Source of the DNA: Lineus longissimus
Lineage: Eukaryota > Nemertea > Pilidiophora > Heteronemertea > Lineidae
Assembly: GCF_910592395.1 (NCBI RefSeq)
Contig: NC_088326.1
Span: 6,329,001 to 6,393,000 of the forward strand
Length of the DNA stretch: 64,000 nucleotides
Reading direction: 5' to 3'
This document shows positions 11,833 to 23,380 of this stretch, in pieces. The translations under genes and the position numbers were made by a program. Positions within the stretch are counted from its first letter, which is position 1. Each line of letters starts with the position of its first letter. The notes under the pieces were generated by a model that was not told the DNA's origin, made no database searches, and was given only the letters and a program-made list of their open reading frames with translations.

Positions 11833-11870
11833 GGGCCCGGTTGCACAAATTTTGGGAGATATCACAAGTC
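11833..11870. repeat. Second, solitary Harbinger-like terminus
   Basis: GGGCCCGGTTGCACAAA recurs one base after the end of the 10911-11831 element. No matching opposite end is found nearby, so this is a truncated relative, or the element inserted next to an older one. Confidence 0.55.
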
Positions 11871-11994
11871 ATAGGTGTTGATATTGTAACACATTAACCT
11901 TTAGCTTCTCCGTTTCGTCTTGGGACAGGTTTGATTGGAGAACCTACCATAAAAATGTTATAGAAAACGAGTCACTCATAAGAGAGATATCACA

Positions 11995-12236
11995 TTTTTT
12001 AGGTTTTCACTTTTGGCCCCTGGTGGCCAAGTAACGAATCAGAGGACCAGAATTCATTGTCAGGGGTCACCTGACCTGGGGGTCCTGTGCACTAAGTTTC
12101 AAGTTCATAGGCCTAGCGGTTAGGAAACGTGCAACTGTTTTTGAAACAGGATACGACGGACGACGACGACACGGACGCGGGCGACGACGGACACTGCGGT
12201 GTTGTATAGACACCCCTACGGTGAGTGAAAAAAAGG
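11995..12236 (-). mobile_element. Fragment of the HINE-like repeat family found at 50075-51482
   Basis: On the minus strand this reads CACTCACCGTAGGGGTGTC, a GTCC/GTCG-rich tract, then GGATACGACGG and the monomer text GTTTCTAACCGCTAGGCC, AACTTGAAACTTAG, CAGGTGACC and GGCCACCAGGGG. This is the same order as the start of the unit at 50075 plus one 300-bp monomer. The distal end is not resolved. Confidence 0.7.
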
Positions 12237-12552
12237 GATATGGTCCGTCAGAAACAGCATTGCCCTCGCTATGGACACCAGGCAATGACAGGGGATGTGA
12301 CAGGGGCACAGCCGTACTCCCCACACATACACAGTTGAAGCAATAACTGTCTCTTCAAAAACCTCTGATTTATCAGCAGAACGCACAAGGAGATTAGCAT
12401 GTTAAGTAACGGTGATGACCTGTCAATAATTGTTCAACTTCGCAGCAGTTGAAAATGCCATTTTTGCAGATGTTTTCAAATGCAGAATCGAATGCTCATT
12501 TTGTCTCGTCTCCTTTCGCAGAGAATAGTTTTCATGTCCTTTTGTGTTTCCA

Positions 12553-12615
12553 GGAGCCTCATAGCCTGGTGGTTAACACTGCTGGCTGCCACGGTTTGAA
12601 TCCGAGGAGATTCCA
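12553..12615 (+). mobile_element. tRNA-derived SINE head
   Basis: TAGCCTGGTGG (A box) at 12562-12572 and GGTTTGAATCC (B box) at 12593-12603 are close to pol III consensus and correctly spaced. The rest of the cloverleaf is poor, so a SINE or tRNA pseudogene is more likely than a functional tRNA gene. The tail is not defined. CAGTCTAGCTCATATTAATA about 70 bp downstream also occurs at 9729-9748, which hints that it belongs to a dispersed repeat. Confidence 0.55.
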
Positions 12616-13689
12616 AGATTGTATTTCTGGATTAACCCGCGTGGCTTTCAAGGAACTAAAACTCCTTACTCTTCGCATGTACAGTCTAGCTCATATTAAT
12701 ATTGTAACGGGAAACCTGTCCAGAGTGGTCAAGGTGTCACTTGAGACAGGGACAAAGGCACAATCAGGAAGACATTTCTGAATTCCTTAGGCAGGGACTT
12801 CCAAAAGGGATCGGGGCCATGAGTATATTATCGGAGGATATGAGTCAGGCAGATGAACACGCTACTCCACCACAAAGGACAGACACAGATTTTAATATTA
12901 ACACTTGGCTCTAAATATTTACAACTATACGACATACAGTGACACAACATGGAATTCTTTAAACACGACAGTCAGCTCTTGGTCTAATTAATACCCCCCC
13001 CCCAAAAAAACAATCTCATTCATAACTACAGTAATTGGTTGATAGAGGGATATTGACTCATGTCGATATCCTCCCCTTCTATGAGACGGACCAAGAGTTC
13101 GATTAACTGATCCAAGAACACAACTAAATCTTCTAGTTCTATATAAGTGCCAATGATGACGATATCATCTAGATATATGTGCACACTTGGTGCATTCAAG
13201 GGAAAAGAAGGTTCTGCACCAACTTTAGGCACAATTTGTGACTACACTTCAAAATCCTGAGCTTTGAAATCGACATCCCCAAATGCTATACACATAGTTT
13301 TACCAAATGAAACACTTTAATGCTCAAAATATCCTGCCTTTGAACCACTTTAAAACTTACAGCACGTGAAAACAAAGTTCCAGCTTCAAAAGAAATCGAT
13401 GAGTATGACGTCATCAAACATGGCGGACAAGTTTACAAAAGTCCGAAATTGCACCCATAAAAACACTATATTACAAAGACACAGTTACTTATAAACTTAC
13501 CAGGAAGCTCGAGGCAAATTGGTCCTAGGAAGACAAAGGTCTCTCCAAAGTTTAATGGTCGAACACCACACAGTTTTGTGTAAAATTGTCCTCAACCACG
13601 AAAATCTGCTCCGGTAAAAATCACCTAGTTACATATAAAATGCTAACCCGGAGAACGAGTACTGACGGCACAGCGGTTTATGTGGACTC
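12616..13689. other. Non-coding stretch
   Basis: No supported gene. A 68-codon minus-strand frame at 13026-13232 contains YLDDI but lacks the surroundings of a reverse transcriptase. A short C8A7 run lies near 12993-13009. Confidence 0.5.
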
Positions 13690-14135
13690 AAGTCCAAGTA
13701 AGGATACATCACATATCATGTGGGTTTTTGATTTGACCTAATTGTCAAGGTCATAGAGGTCAAGTGGCATTAATTGTACGTTTGAGTGTAACTATGGCAG
13801 GTTTTTCCTAGCTGATAAAATTATGAACTTGAAATTTAGTACACATGACTCCATACATCATATAACCTCTGACACCGAATTTCGACCTGATCTGATTCTC
13901 GACTTGGCCACCAGGGGGCCAAAACAAAAAAGGTAAAAAGTGCAATATCTCGCAGTGACCTTTTTTCGATGATATTTATATGGTAGGTATTCGAAGCGAT
14001 ACATCACGTCATGCCGACTTTGGTTTAACCTATATACTATACATGTAGAAAGGTTCTTAGCCAGGATGAATTCTTAACCACCAAAATATCTATACGGTGA
14101 TCACAATGGCCCCTGTTCGTTTTATTTAAGTTAGT
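13690..14135 (+). mobile_element. Fragment of the HINE-like repeat family
   Basis: One monomer plus the 3' end of the family seen at 50075-51482: AGGTCATAGAGGTCA at 13748-13762, GAACTTGAAATTTAGTAC, the CTCF-like CCACCAGGGGGCC at 13908-13920, then the terminal TATACGGTGATCACAATGGC near 14090-14110. The 5' terminus is missing. Confidence 0.7.
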
Positions 14136-14799
14136 GCTATAAGGCCTACCGCTGCTAAATTATATCTTTAATTAGCCATTCTATACTCCGATCTGATCAG
14201 GCGCTAATATCATAATATTCATATTGTATCCTTCAGCTGACTGTTAGCATGAACATCAGTGTGTGCTCCTCCGTCGTGCCAGATTATGCATCTCTTATGG
14301 TGTCATTCTACATGAGCCATGTGTCCCACTTTAAGCGTTTGACGTGTTTGGTTCGATTACCACGTTTTGATATGAGCATTGTTATTCAAGCAAACTGCTA
14401 ATCCAACACAATAATCATGTACTTAACACGTGGCCAAAAGGTACTGCGATCTCTTTACCAGCAATATTGTTAAACAAACCCGTAGTGACAAGTAGGTAAT
14501 TTAGCTCATGATTGCAAAACACTACTTGTATAGTTACCGATGTAAAGTCCTTCATTGGCAATTATATCGACTGTTATATATTGAATGGGTCTCCCGTAAC
14601 CTTACCGCAATGATTACCAACATAGCCTTAGAAATGTTATCTTACATAATCTTACATACCGAAGTGCTCCACGAACGAGCGAGTTTTGTCGCTACAACGA
14701 TCACGTTCACATGCGACAAAATTCGCACTCCGAATCGCAATCATAATGCAGCAGCCACTTGGCCGTATGGGATTGTCATCACGTATCGCTTTAGTTATC

Positions 14800-15214
14800 A
14801 GGGAGGTTAAGATCAGCTCCTACTCCCACTCCCACTCCGACTCCCGACTCCAACTCGAGTCGGGAGTCGTGACGCAATGACGCGGTTAAGAAATTCCGAA
14901 CCCGACTCGTCAGCCGGGTAGTCAGTTCCGCTGTGTAACGATAGGTGTCGTAACCAACTAACTTGATGCACTTGTTCTACATAACCATTACAAAGAGTTA
15001 AAACCCATTTTATGATAATAATTTATTAAGAAATATTGATTTTTTTCAAGTCGGAGTAGTCGGAGAATACTTACGACTCAGGCAGGTCCCAGTCGTTTTC
15101 ACGAGCGAGTAAACAACATAACGCGGTGAAACCCCGTTCTTATTGATGACGTAGTTCACAAAAAGGGAATCACCCGGAGTGGGAGTGGGAGTCGGAGCTG
15201 ATCTTAACCTCCCT
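14800..15214. mobile_element. MITE with GACTCC-rich terminal inverted repeats
   Basis: AGGGAGGTTAAGATCAGCTC at 14800-14819 is repeated inverted at 15195-15214, and both arms continue inward into (CTCCCA)n or (GACTCC)n repeats. The 415-bp interior has no frame. The flanks show no clear target duplication, so the superfamily is unassigned. Confidence 0.65.
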
Positions 15215-15638
15215 AATGAAGTGATAGTCGGGATCCCGATGTTTGAAAGTCGAGATTTGAAGTTTAAATTGTGATGTTCTTTCGGAAGTGCATAACGATG
15301 TGTTCAATGAATTAAGCCCTTCAGTACAGGGAATTTCTTTATGGTGGTGTATTTCTTTCAGCAATCAAGTGGCATAGTCTTGTAGAGGAGGTAAATACCT
15401 TGCCAGCCACGTTATCATGTTTGTTTGGCAGCTTTCTGAGAGTTCCGTGCCAAAGCTAATAAAATAATCAAAAGTTGTGCAGCTTGCTGCGACCCTTCAG
15501 TACTCCTGGACCCGCGACCTCCCAGCTGACGACCTTTGAGCGGGCTAAACATTATTTTTCACTGCGAGTATAGGATTTATTTATAATCATTCATCCTCTT
15601 TTTTCAAGTCAGGCGGCTGGATATGAGAAGAATAAATT
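15215..15638. other. Non-coding flank of the Gypsy element
   Basis: No gene, repeat or inverted structure noticed. Confidence 0.5.
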
Positions 15639-15643
15639 ACATG

Positions 15644-15806
15644 TGTCTCATAATCAGCTTGTTCAGGCTAGCCCGGAATCGGGCATGGAAACAACTACAA
15701 CAATGTCCAGGGCTTCTAAGATGGCTTCCTGTATTTCAGGATTTGATATTAAATTGATGTTGCATAAATCCGCTGTTTAAAGAATATATTACCCCATCCT
15801 GAAACA
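15644..15806 (+). repeat. Gypsy 5' LTR
   Basis: Begins TGTCTCATAATCAGC and ends CCATCCTGAAACA, with the TG...CA termini expected of an LTR. It differs from the 3' LTR at roughly ten positions, so the insertion is not very recent. Confidence 0.9.
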
Positions 15807-15820
15807 TGGTGGCAGCGTGT
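15807..15820 (+). other. Putative primer binding site
   Basis: TGGTGGCAGCGTGT starts directly after the 5' LTR. TGG at its start would pair with a tRNA CCA end, as in most LTR retrotransposons. I did not identify the tRNA. Confidence 0.65.
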
Positions 15821-15869
15821 CTTTAAAAAGAGACTCAAAGAACCCAAAGGAGAATAGATTTTTGCAGAC

Positions 15870-16130
15870 ATGGCAAAAATAAGCCCACCAGAGCCTTTCA
15901 AGTTTGACAAATCCGGTCAGTGGCCAGAGTGGAAAAGAAGGTTTCAGAGATATAGACTGGCCTCAGAACTTACAAAAAAAGATGGGGAAGTACAGGTTGC
16001 AACCCTTATCTACAGTATGGGGAAAGAAGCCGACCACATCTTCGATAGTTTTGGCCTGTCAGAAGCGGACCAGAAAAAGTATGACACGGTCCTGGAGAAA
16101 TTTGATGCACACTTTGTTCGTCTTGAACGT
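15870..16130 (+). pseudogene. Gypsy gag, N-terminal fragment
   Basis: The ATG at 15870 opens a frame with the pattern PEPFKFDKSGQWPEWKRRF and later YSMGKEADHIFDSFG, typical of the capsid N-terminus in Gypsy elements common in marine animals. After about 87 codons the similarity stops and the sequence jumps into the reverse transcriptase. The C-terminal capsid, zinc knuckle, protease and start of RT are therefore missing through an internal deletion near 16130. The gag frame closes at 16158-16160. Confidence 0.8.
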
Positions 16131-16175
16131 CTTGCCAACATTAGAGGATGTCATTCATGAATTGTCCGCGCAACG

Positions 16176-18615
16176 ATGTTCACAACTTTGGATGCTTCCA
16201 GTGGCTATTGGGCCGTCCCCCTGCACGAGGAGAGCAAACTTCCCACTACTTTCATCACACCGGCAGGTCGTTGTTGCTTTAAACGTTTGCCATTTGGCGT
16301 TAGCTGTGCGTCCGAAATTTTCCAGCGCATCATGAGTGATTTGCTCAAAGACACCGGAGCAATAGTTTGGCAGGATGATATCCTCATTTTCGGCAAAACT
16401 GCAGAGGAACACGACGAGATGCTAAAAAGGTCATGAAAAGGATTGAGCAATCCGGATTGAAACTCAACAAAGTAAAATGCAAGTTCCGTAAACCGCGACT
16501 CCGGTATGTAGGTCATAAGTTCGATAAAGTTGGCGTCAGCGCAGACGAGGAGAAAATCCAGGCGATTATGGAGTTGGATGCACCCGAAAACGTATCAGAA
16601 TTGAGACGGGTGTTGGGCATGATAAGATACCTTGGGCGATATCTTCCCAACCTTGCCACTGTCGTGGAACCAATGAATGAACTCTTGCAAAAGGATCGCG
16701 AATTCTCATGGGGACCGCAACAGGGTGAGGCTTTCCGCCGAATAAAAGCCCTTGTTTGCGATAGTCCAGTTCTAGCGTACTATGATGTCAACAAACCTAC
16801 GGTAGTCAGTAGTGACACGAGCAGCTATGGAGTCGGCGGAATGATAATGCAAAGACACGGTGAAGAGTTAAAACCAGTGCGTTCTGCTCTGGGACACTCA
16901 CAACTGCAGAACGCAATTATGCGCAGATTGAAAAAGAGTGTTTTGCTGCCACCTGGACATGTGAGAAATTCCGCAGATATTTACAAGGACTAGAGTCTTA
17001 CGAGCTGCTTACAGATCATAAACCCCTGGTCCCGCTCATGAACTCTAGAGACTTAGACCAGGTACCCCTTAGATGTCAGCGGCTGCTAATGCGTCTAATG
17101 CCGTTTAATTTACGCGCGAAACATGTCCCTGGGACTACGCTTGTTGTTGCAGACGCGTTATCTAGACAGCCCCTGAGCGGTGAACAATCCAATACTGAAT
17201 CAGAAGTCAAGATGTTCGTCAATGCAGTGGTTGAGGCAAGACCTGTGTCAGATGTTAAAATCGAGAAGATTCTCCAAGAGACGAAAGAGGACGAGGCACT
17301 TCAGGCGGTAATCTCACTCACGGCAGAGGGATGGCCAAAGCGCCGAAATCAGGTGCCAGTTACAGCATGCGAATTCTTCGATGTTCGTCATCGACTTTCC
17401 GTCGCTGGTGGATTACTTTTGTTCGGTGACCGCATCGTGATACCTCAATCGATGAGGGGTGACATTTTGAACCGCATACACGAAGGACACATGGGTGTCA
17501 ACAAGTGTCGCGACAGGGCTAAAATGTCCGTATTTTGGCCACGTCTCAATGCCGAGATCGCTGAACTCGTAGGTGGATGTGACTTTTGTCAAGAACAAAG
17601 GTCGACTCAGAAACACGAGCCGTTAATTGTAACCCCTCACCCAAAGTATCCGTGGGAGAAAATCGCTATGGACTTGTGCACTGTGAAGTCAGAAAAGTAT
17701 CTAGCACTCATGGACTACTATTCTAAGTACATTGAAATAGCGCATATGCGTTCTACAACTGCCAGCAGTGTTATCAAGAAAGCAAAGGCAATATTCGCTA
17801 GATGGGGCGTGCCCCGTGAAAACGTCTCGGACAATGGCCCGCCTTATGATTCGAAAGAATGGAAAACTTTTGCGTCGGAGTGGGGAATAACACTCACAAC
17901 CTTTAGCCCCCACAATCCTCAGGCTAATGGTCAGGGAGAAAGTGGCGTAGCCATTGCAGAGAGAATTTTGAGACAACCTGATCCCATAAAAGCTCTCATG
18001 AGTTATCGCTCAACCCCAGTCAGGTCAACTGGATACAGCCCAAGTCGTCTAATGATGGGCAGATAGATTGCGACAACCATACCAACACTCAGACGTAATC
18101 TCCGACCACAATGGCCAGACGCGAAACGCGTATCTGAAAACGTGAAGACAATGCAGCTGCAGCACAAACAGCAGTACGATAGTCGTCATGGAGTCGCCTC
18201 CCTGCCCGTGCTGACAGCCGGAGAAAAGGTACGAGTGAAACTGGACGGTCAGAAGAAATGGAGTGAGCCAGCTACGGTGGTGCAACACCACGCAACACCA
18301 AGATCATATATCATCAGATTCAGCGAAGGCAAGGATTATAGGCGCAATCGACGTCACCTGCAACGAAATCCGTCGAACGTGCATACCGGTGAACCTCCAA
18401 GTGCCGGTTCTTTTACAGCCAACGTCGTTCGTCCACAATCGTCCAGGAATCGTACGAGGCCAATGTCGCCTGCCAGGAATTTTGCTGGAACGCCAGCTCC
18501 GTCATCATCAGAACCGCCTGCGTCACCTTCTCAACCGGTAACGCCACCTATGGTGGAATCGAGGACAAGATCTGGGAGAGAGATCGAACCCCCAGTTTGG
18601 TCGAAAGACTACGTA
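16176..18615 (+). pseudogene. Gypsy pol: reverse transcriptase, RNase H, integrase (broken)
   Basis: Reverse transcriptase blocks appear in order: TTLDASSGYWAVPL, LPFGVSCASEIFQ and the catalytic VWQDDILIFG. RNase H follows (SSDTSSYGVGG, TDHKPLVPLM). The integrase has an H2C2 finger (HEGHMGVNKC ... CDFC) and the DDE core (AMDLCT, SDNGPPYDS, GQGESGV). Breaks: the RT begins mid-domain after the deletion; frameshifts occur near 16436 and 16900-16990; an in-frame TAG lies at 18064-18066. The downstream frame ends in a Pro/Ser-rich tail cut at about 18615 by the Harbinger insertion. No envelope gene is seen. Confidence 0.9.
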
Positions 18616-18832
18616 GAGGTTGAGATGCACAACTTATACCGATACTTAAACTTATCACTTATCGAGATACGTATACGCTCTTACTTATCTCAAATCACCT
18701 TTAGAAAACCGAACATATACGTATAACGTATACATTATCTTCTATAACCCCTTGTCTCTGATTCGGTGACAATCATACCGCTCAGCAAATCGCAATAGGT
18801 CTTGTATTTTAGAGGTTGTTCCATTAACCAAA

Positions 18833-19910
18833 ATGGCTGCTGTTAACGATATAATTCTTGGTATTGCGGCTGATGTTCTTAAGCCAGAAGATGCCATGTT
18901 ACTCATTTTGCATGATGATGAAAGAGAGAAACCAAGGCGGTTCGGCGTGTTGCTGCAGGATCTTGATGGCGAGACATACCGCCGCATATTTCGCTTCGAG
19001 AGGCAGGATGTGGAGCGGTTGTGCTTGGCCCTCCAAATCCCAGAAATGGTGACGTGCCGAAATGGAACTTCAGTTCATGGTTTAGATGCGTTTATACATG
19101 TTCTGTTGAGACGGCTTGCCTACCCGAATCGGTTGATCGATATCTCAATCGACCACTGGAAGACACCAAGTGAGGTGTCATACATTGTTAATAGAATTCT
19201 TGATCTCATTTATGATCAGCACGCTCATCTACTGGATGATTTTCACAAGGACTGGTTGGCTCCGCCAAGGCTACGGGAGTTCGCCGACGCAATACGAGAC
19301 AAGGGTGCCCCCCCCCCCCCCCCTAGAAAACTGCTGGGGCTTTATTGACGGAACTGCGCGCGCCATCTGTCGGCCAATTCGAAATCAACGGCAAATGTAC
19401 AATGGCCACAAAAGACAGCACCGCTACAAGTTTCAATCCGTCTCCGCCCCGAACGGGATGATTGCGAACATGTATGGTCCAGTAGAGGGCCGGCGTCATG
19501 ATGCCGCAATGCTGAGAATGAGTGGGCTGCTTGACCAGCTCGAGGCTTTGGATCGTCAAGCTCCTGGGTATATGTTATATGGTGATCCAGCCTACCCGAT
19601 TCGCCCCTATCTGTTGAAGCCGTTCGGAGGAGCTGCACTGAACGACCAGGAGGCCGAATTTAACAGGAGGATGTCCCGGCTCCGAGTCTCTGTGGAATGG
19701 ACATTTAGGAAGATCATTTCAAATTTCGCACTTCTGGACTTCAAAAGTCAAAAGTTGTACCTCCAGCCAGTCGCTAAATATTATATAGTTGCTGCGATCC
19801 TCACTAACTGCCACACCTTATATGGAATTCAAACGGGGAGTTTTTTTGGACTTCAGCCCCAACTCTTCAGCAGTTTCTGCAACTTAATTGAATGGACGTT
19901 CCAGCTGTAG
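18833..19910 (+). pseudogene. Harbinger A DDE transposase (frameshift in a C16 run)
   Basis: Starts at the ATG at 18833 (AAAATGGCTGC). The N-terminal half has a helix-turn-helix-like block (RFERQDVERLCLALQIPEM, then LLRRLAYPNRL). After a run of 16 C (19308-19323) the frame shifts and resumes with the catalytic part: CWGFIDGTARAICRP (first Asp), GRRHDAAML, YGDPAYPIRPYL (second Asp) and VSVEWTFRKI (Glu). It ends at 19910, for a total of about 355 codons, normal for Harbinger. The homologue at 29588-30634 reads GAPLDRCWGFIDGT at the same place, which pins the lesion to the C run. It may be a germline slippage mutation or a sequencing error. Confidence 0.85.
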
Positions 19911-20261
19911 AAACAACGTAACCATGGTAACGAATCAGTTAACTTTGACTTGACTTTATTTTTCAGTTAATTTGATCAAAACAGTTGACAAATAAAACTT
20001 CACTGTAAAAACTAACCGCCTAAGTTAAACTGTGGCCGGGTGAAAGTTAACAAAACGTAAACATACAAATTTGTGAGGTAAAACATTGTAGTCTACTCAT
20101 TTCAAGTATTTAATGTACATGTATATAAGGAAGTATATGTCAGAAATAAAAAGAGGCCTAAAACAACATGTTGTCGTATATCATCTATGCAATGTGAACC
20201 ACCATCGTTCTTGTTCAAGTTAGTGTTCATTGATTCGATGATTAGAAAATCATGGCCCGGA

Positions 20262-21445
20262 TCATTTCTTCATAAACCTCTTCATCATGTTGAACAAAAA
20301 CTTCTTCTCTTCTCTTTCACTCTCAAGCCTCAGCCTCCTTTCATCCTTCTCCAAGTCAAATCGAGCAGTATCCAGTTCTAGTTGTTTTTTCTTCAACTCA
20401 ATCTCCTCCCGCTGCAGCCCTTGGTCTTGCTTAGATTTGTCGGCCAAAAAGTCCAGCGCCTTGCTGTTCGTGGTCCTACTCCGGATCCGCTTAGCCACAC
20501 TTTCACCATTTTCATGACCTGAAATTGTAATTAACCTGAAATTATTTTTTAAGGGACACGTAGTAGCCAGTAAGGACTAGTCAAATTGAAACTTAATTTG
20601 GCCAAAACAGACATCATGACCTTTCTTTATTACCATCAAGATGGTGATAGACAGAGCGATCCCACCTATGATCTTTAGAATGTATACACTAACCTTCTAC
20701 TGGGGCTGACAGAGTTTCCATCGCTTTCTTCCGCAGATCCCTGGCCTTCGCTTCTTCATCCCTTTTCGCCTGTTTTTTCTGCTTTTGATTCCTATCAGCT
20801 TCGTCACGAAGGTCAAGTATTTCCGAGAGAAGTTGTTCTTTTTCCCCGAATTCATGTTCGACTCCAGACCTGAGAGGAACACAAATTGAAAATATTATTT
20901 CATAACCGAGTAGTAGGACCCGCAGCGCCAATCCTTCACGCGAAGAAAGGGAATCCGCAGAGGTTGATAACTTGACGGCATTACAGTTAGAGAGGTAGGT
21001 AGGCCTCGACTATGATATGAAATTTGGTGGATTGTCGTCTTTGGTGTTTGTTTTTTTTGTTAAACTGAGAGAAAAATTTCCAAGTGAGGAGGAGAAAGAA
21101 GTTCCCATGAAAAAAAATTAATAAACCAAAACATCGACATCGATAACAGAATGTAATGAAGCATCATCTTGTTATAGCCTATTCATGAGGCGGCACTATT
21201 ACTCACGCTTTCATGTCCTCTTTCTCGGCCTTTTCAATTTTGGCCAAAAACAGGAGAGTTCTCTCTCGCACTCACCGTACACCCACGTCCAATACTGGTC
21301 TTGCATCTGTAGCGGATGCTTTTAATTTTTCCTCCACCGAGACCCATGATCCCTCGACGAAAGGGTTCTGGGTGACAACTTCTCTAAGTAACATGATGTC
21401 GTCATCTTCTGAAAAGTGTACCCTTTTCTTTCTTTTCTGCGCCAT
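20262..21445 (-). pseudogene. Harbinger A Myb/SANT-like gene, three exons, one nonsense codon
   Basis: Minus-strand exons: 21445-21207, 20869-20694 and 20518-20262. All four splice junctions are GT-AG (GTGAGT and TCTCAG; GTTAGT and TTTCAG) and the phases join correctly. The N-terminus MAQKRKKRVHFSEDDDIMLL plus GSWVSVEEKLKA resembles a Myb/MADF DNA-binding domain. The rest is a long charged coiled coil ending MMKRFMKK, rich in Lys, Glu and Arg. A TGA at 21272-21274 interrupts exon 1 in frame (...DVGVR-stop-VRERTLLFL); a CGA-to-TGA change by CpG decay is the simple explanation. This protein normally assists the transposase. Confidence 0.8.
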
Positions 21446-22012
21446 TCTGAAATTCAAAACCATCCAAATAATGTGAGCCCGCCTGCATGGAACCGGAGAA
21501 GAAAACGTATAGATCAGCAATTGGCCTACAACATCCGGGCTTCAATCAGCATCAATTCTCAATCAAAGGAAGAATGCAAGCTAGCTAGCAATCGACGCGC
21601 ACCTACCGGCATATCACGAGTTTCATCAATTCCGATAAGGTGACGAAGGCCCTTCGCATAACCAATCTACAAATCAAGCATGCTTCGTATTTGAAAAAGC
21701 CCTCATATTCACAAAAGTACAATTTTCTGGACGAATTCTTATGTTCGTCATGTGGAATAGGAGGCAGGGAAAATAGTTAGGGTAGTAAATTGTATATGTT
21801 TGGAAGTTAGGACGAGAAAAACAGAATTGTTTGACAACAAATCCAAAATACTTGCCTACTTTCCGATGCGTCCACAAACCCCGGACCGAACGTATTGTAA
21901 CGAGCCTCGTGAGTGATATGCCTACAAAGCGATGACGTATTATGCGGGATATTTTACACGTCACCATTGCATAAGCGCTTTTATAAGTCCCAGTTTTAAC
22001 TGACCCCACCTT

Positions 22013-23380
22013 GGCTGGTATTTATAAAAACAAGTATATGCTTATAAGCATGTTCTTTAAGCATGTACTTAATACTTAAAGAATTAAGTAGAAGCATAGC
22101 CTTATACTTGATTTCATATTTATAAAACAAGCATTTGTGGATGATGCTTGGCTTGTAATTTTTAAGCTTATGCTTAATTGCTCATACTGCATAACAGGGT
22201 GAAATTAGATTTCCCATGTGGTATTTGTGGTGTAAGGCTGGTCGGTTTCGTGATTATGGCAATCATTGCTGCCCTGGGAATGGGGAAATCCTTTGTTATT
22301 GAGGTCACGGATAGTCATGCCTGTCCTTAGTGCATGTAAACCTTCTGGTTTGTACACCAACTGTTAGAATCCTATTAAACGTTACCTCTTCCGGTTGCTG
22401 AGGATTCCCATAAGGTGTAAAGAGCCAGGGGTCAATGCCGTATCCACTATCCCCTAGCAGTAATGCATCCGTCCTCATAGTGGACAAACGATGACAAACT
22501 ACCGAATTTCTCCATATTCTACTGTCGTGTACAGACCCTGGTCACTCGGCTACAATACTTGTGAACGTTTCCTTTGCATCACAAATTCTCTGAACGTTTA
22601 ACGTAGCCTTTCCACTCCGGCCTACGTATTCGTCGCCATGTGCATGCCTCCCTTGTGTCTTCAGAACTCGGACGTGGGTACAGTCGACAGCACCTATCGC
22701 ACAAGGCATCTCATAGGTCGTTTGCCAGTTGTCCATTGCTGACTGCATCTCATGCACCGTGCTTGGGAAATGTATCCACAGTCCTGCATTTTCAACAATC
22801 TTGTCGAGTACTGCGTGGAATGTTCTTGACACGGTGGGTTGGAAAATTCCAACATCCTCAGCAACACCCATCTGAAACCCTGGGTCCGATATATATCGAA
22901 GGAAAGTCTCCATTTGTGTCTTTACTGTCAGTGCCCCGCCACGAGTTTCTCCACTATCTTCTAAAAAATGATCAGCAAACCATTCAACATTTTGCTCATC
23001 AAATCGATAAAATCGTCGATGAAATGCTGGGCAACATGATTTTCTTGGGGTGTACTCCTTTGGATGTCGCCCCGCAAGTGCAAGAAAAGCTGCCATGTCA
23101 AACACGTCTTCCTACTTCGAAGTTCAAGCCTGGTCTGAAGCTACCTGGAAAAATCTAAGGATATCCTTATAAGCATATGCTTAATACTCGTGTTTATAAA
23201 TATGGAATGAAGCAGAAGCTTAGACTTTAAGTTTTGGCAAGATGCCTGAAAAGCAGACACTTATACTTGAAGCATAAGGTTACAGGTACAAGCATTACCT
23301 TAGGTTTTATGAATATGCAGCGTACTTAACACTTGAAAATCCAAGGATAAGCATATGCTTGGTTTTTATAAATACCAGCC
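22013..23380 (-). mobile_element. PIF/Harbinger element B nested in element A
   Basis: Perfect 19-bp terminal inverted repeats: GGCTGGTATTTATAAAAAC at 22013-22031 and GTTTTTATAAATACCAGCC at 23362-23380. The 3-bp CTT flanks both sides (22010-22012 and 23381-23383), the duplication size of this superfamily. Subterminal regions are full of palindromic AAGCATATGCTT and TTAAGTA motifs. It holds one decayed transposase on the minus strand and no Myb partner. Confidence 0.88.
22305..23105 (-). pseudogene. Harbinger B transposase (HARBI1-like, broken)
   Basis: The frame reads MFDMAAFLALAGRHPKEYTP, then FYRFDEQNVEWFADHFLE, FLRYISDPGFQMGVAEDVGI and VSRTFHAVLDKI (helix-turn-helix), and the first catalytic Asp in GAVDCTHVRVLKT. 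At 22542-22544 a TGA replaces the Trp expected before PGSVHDSRIW; the same frame continues to the second Asp in LLGDSGYGIDPWLFTPY. The block carrying the catalytic Glu is lost by a small deletion between FNRI and TVGVQTRRF. It belongs to a different Harbinger lineage from element A (GDSGY rather than GDPAYP). Confidence 0.85.

Noticed and set aside
12562-12603. Functional tRNA gene
   Set aside because: Good A and B boxes but no acceptor stem closing around them.
13026-13232. YLDDI motif suggesting a Gypsy reverse transcriptase
   Set aside because: No other RT motif lies before or after it in any frame.
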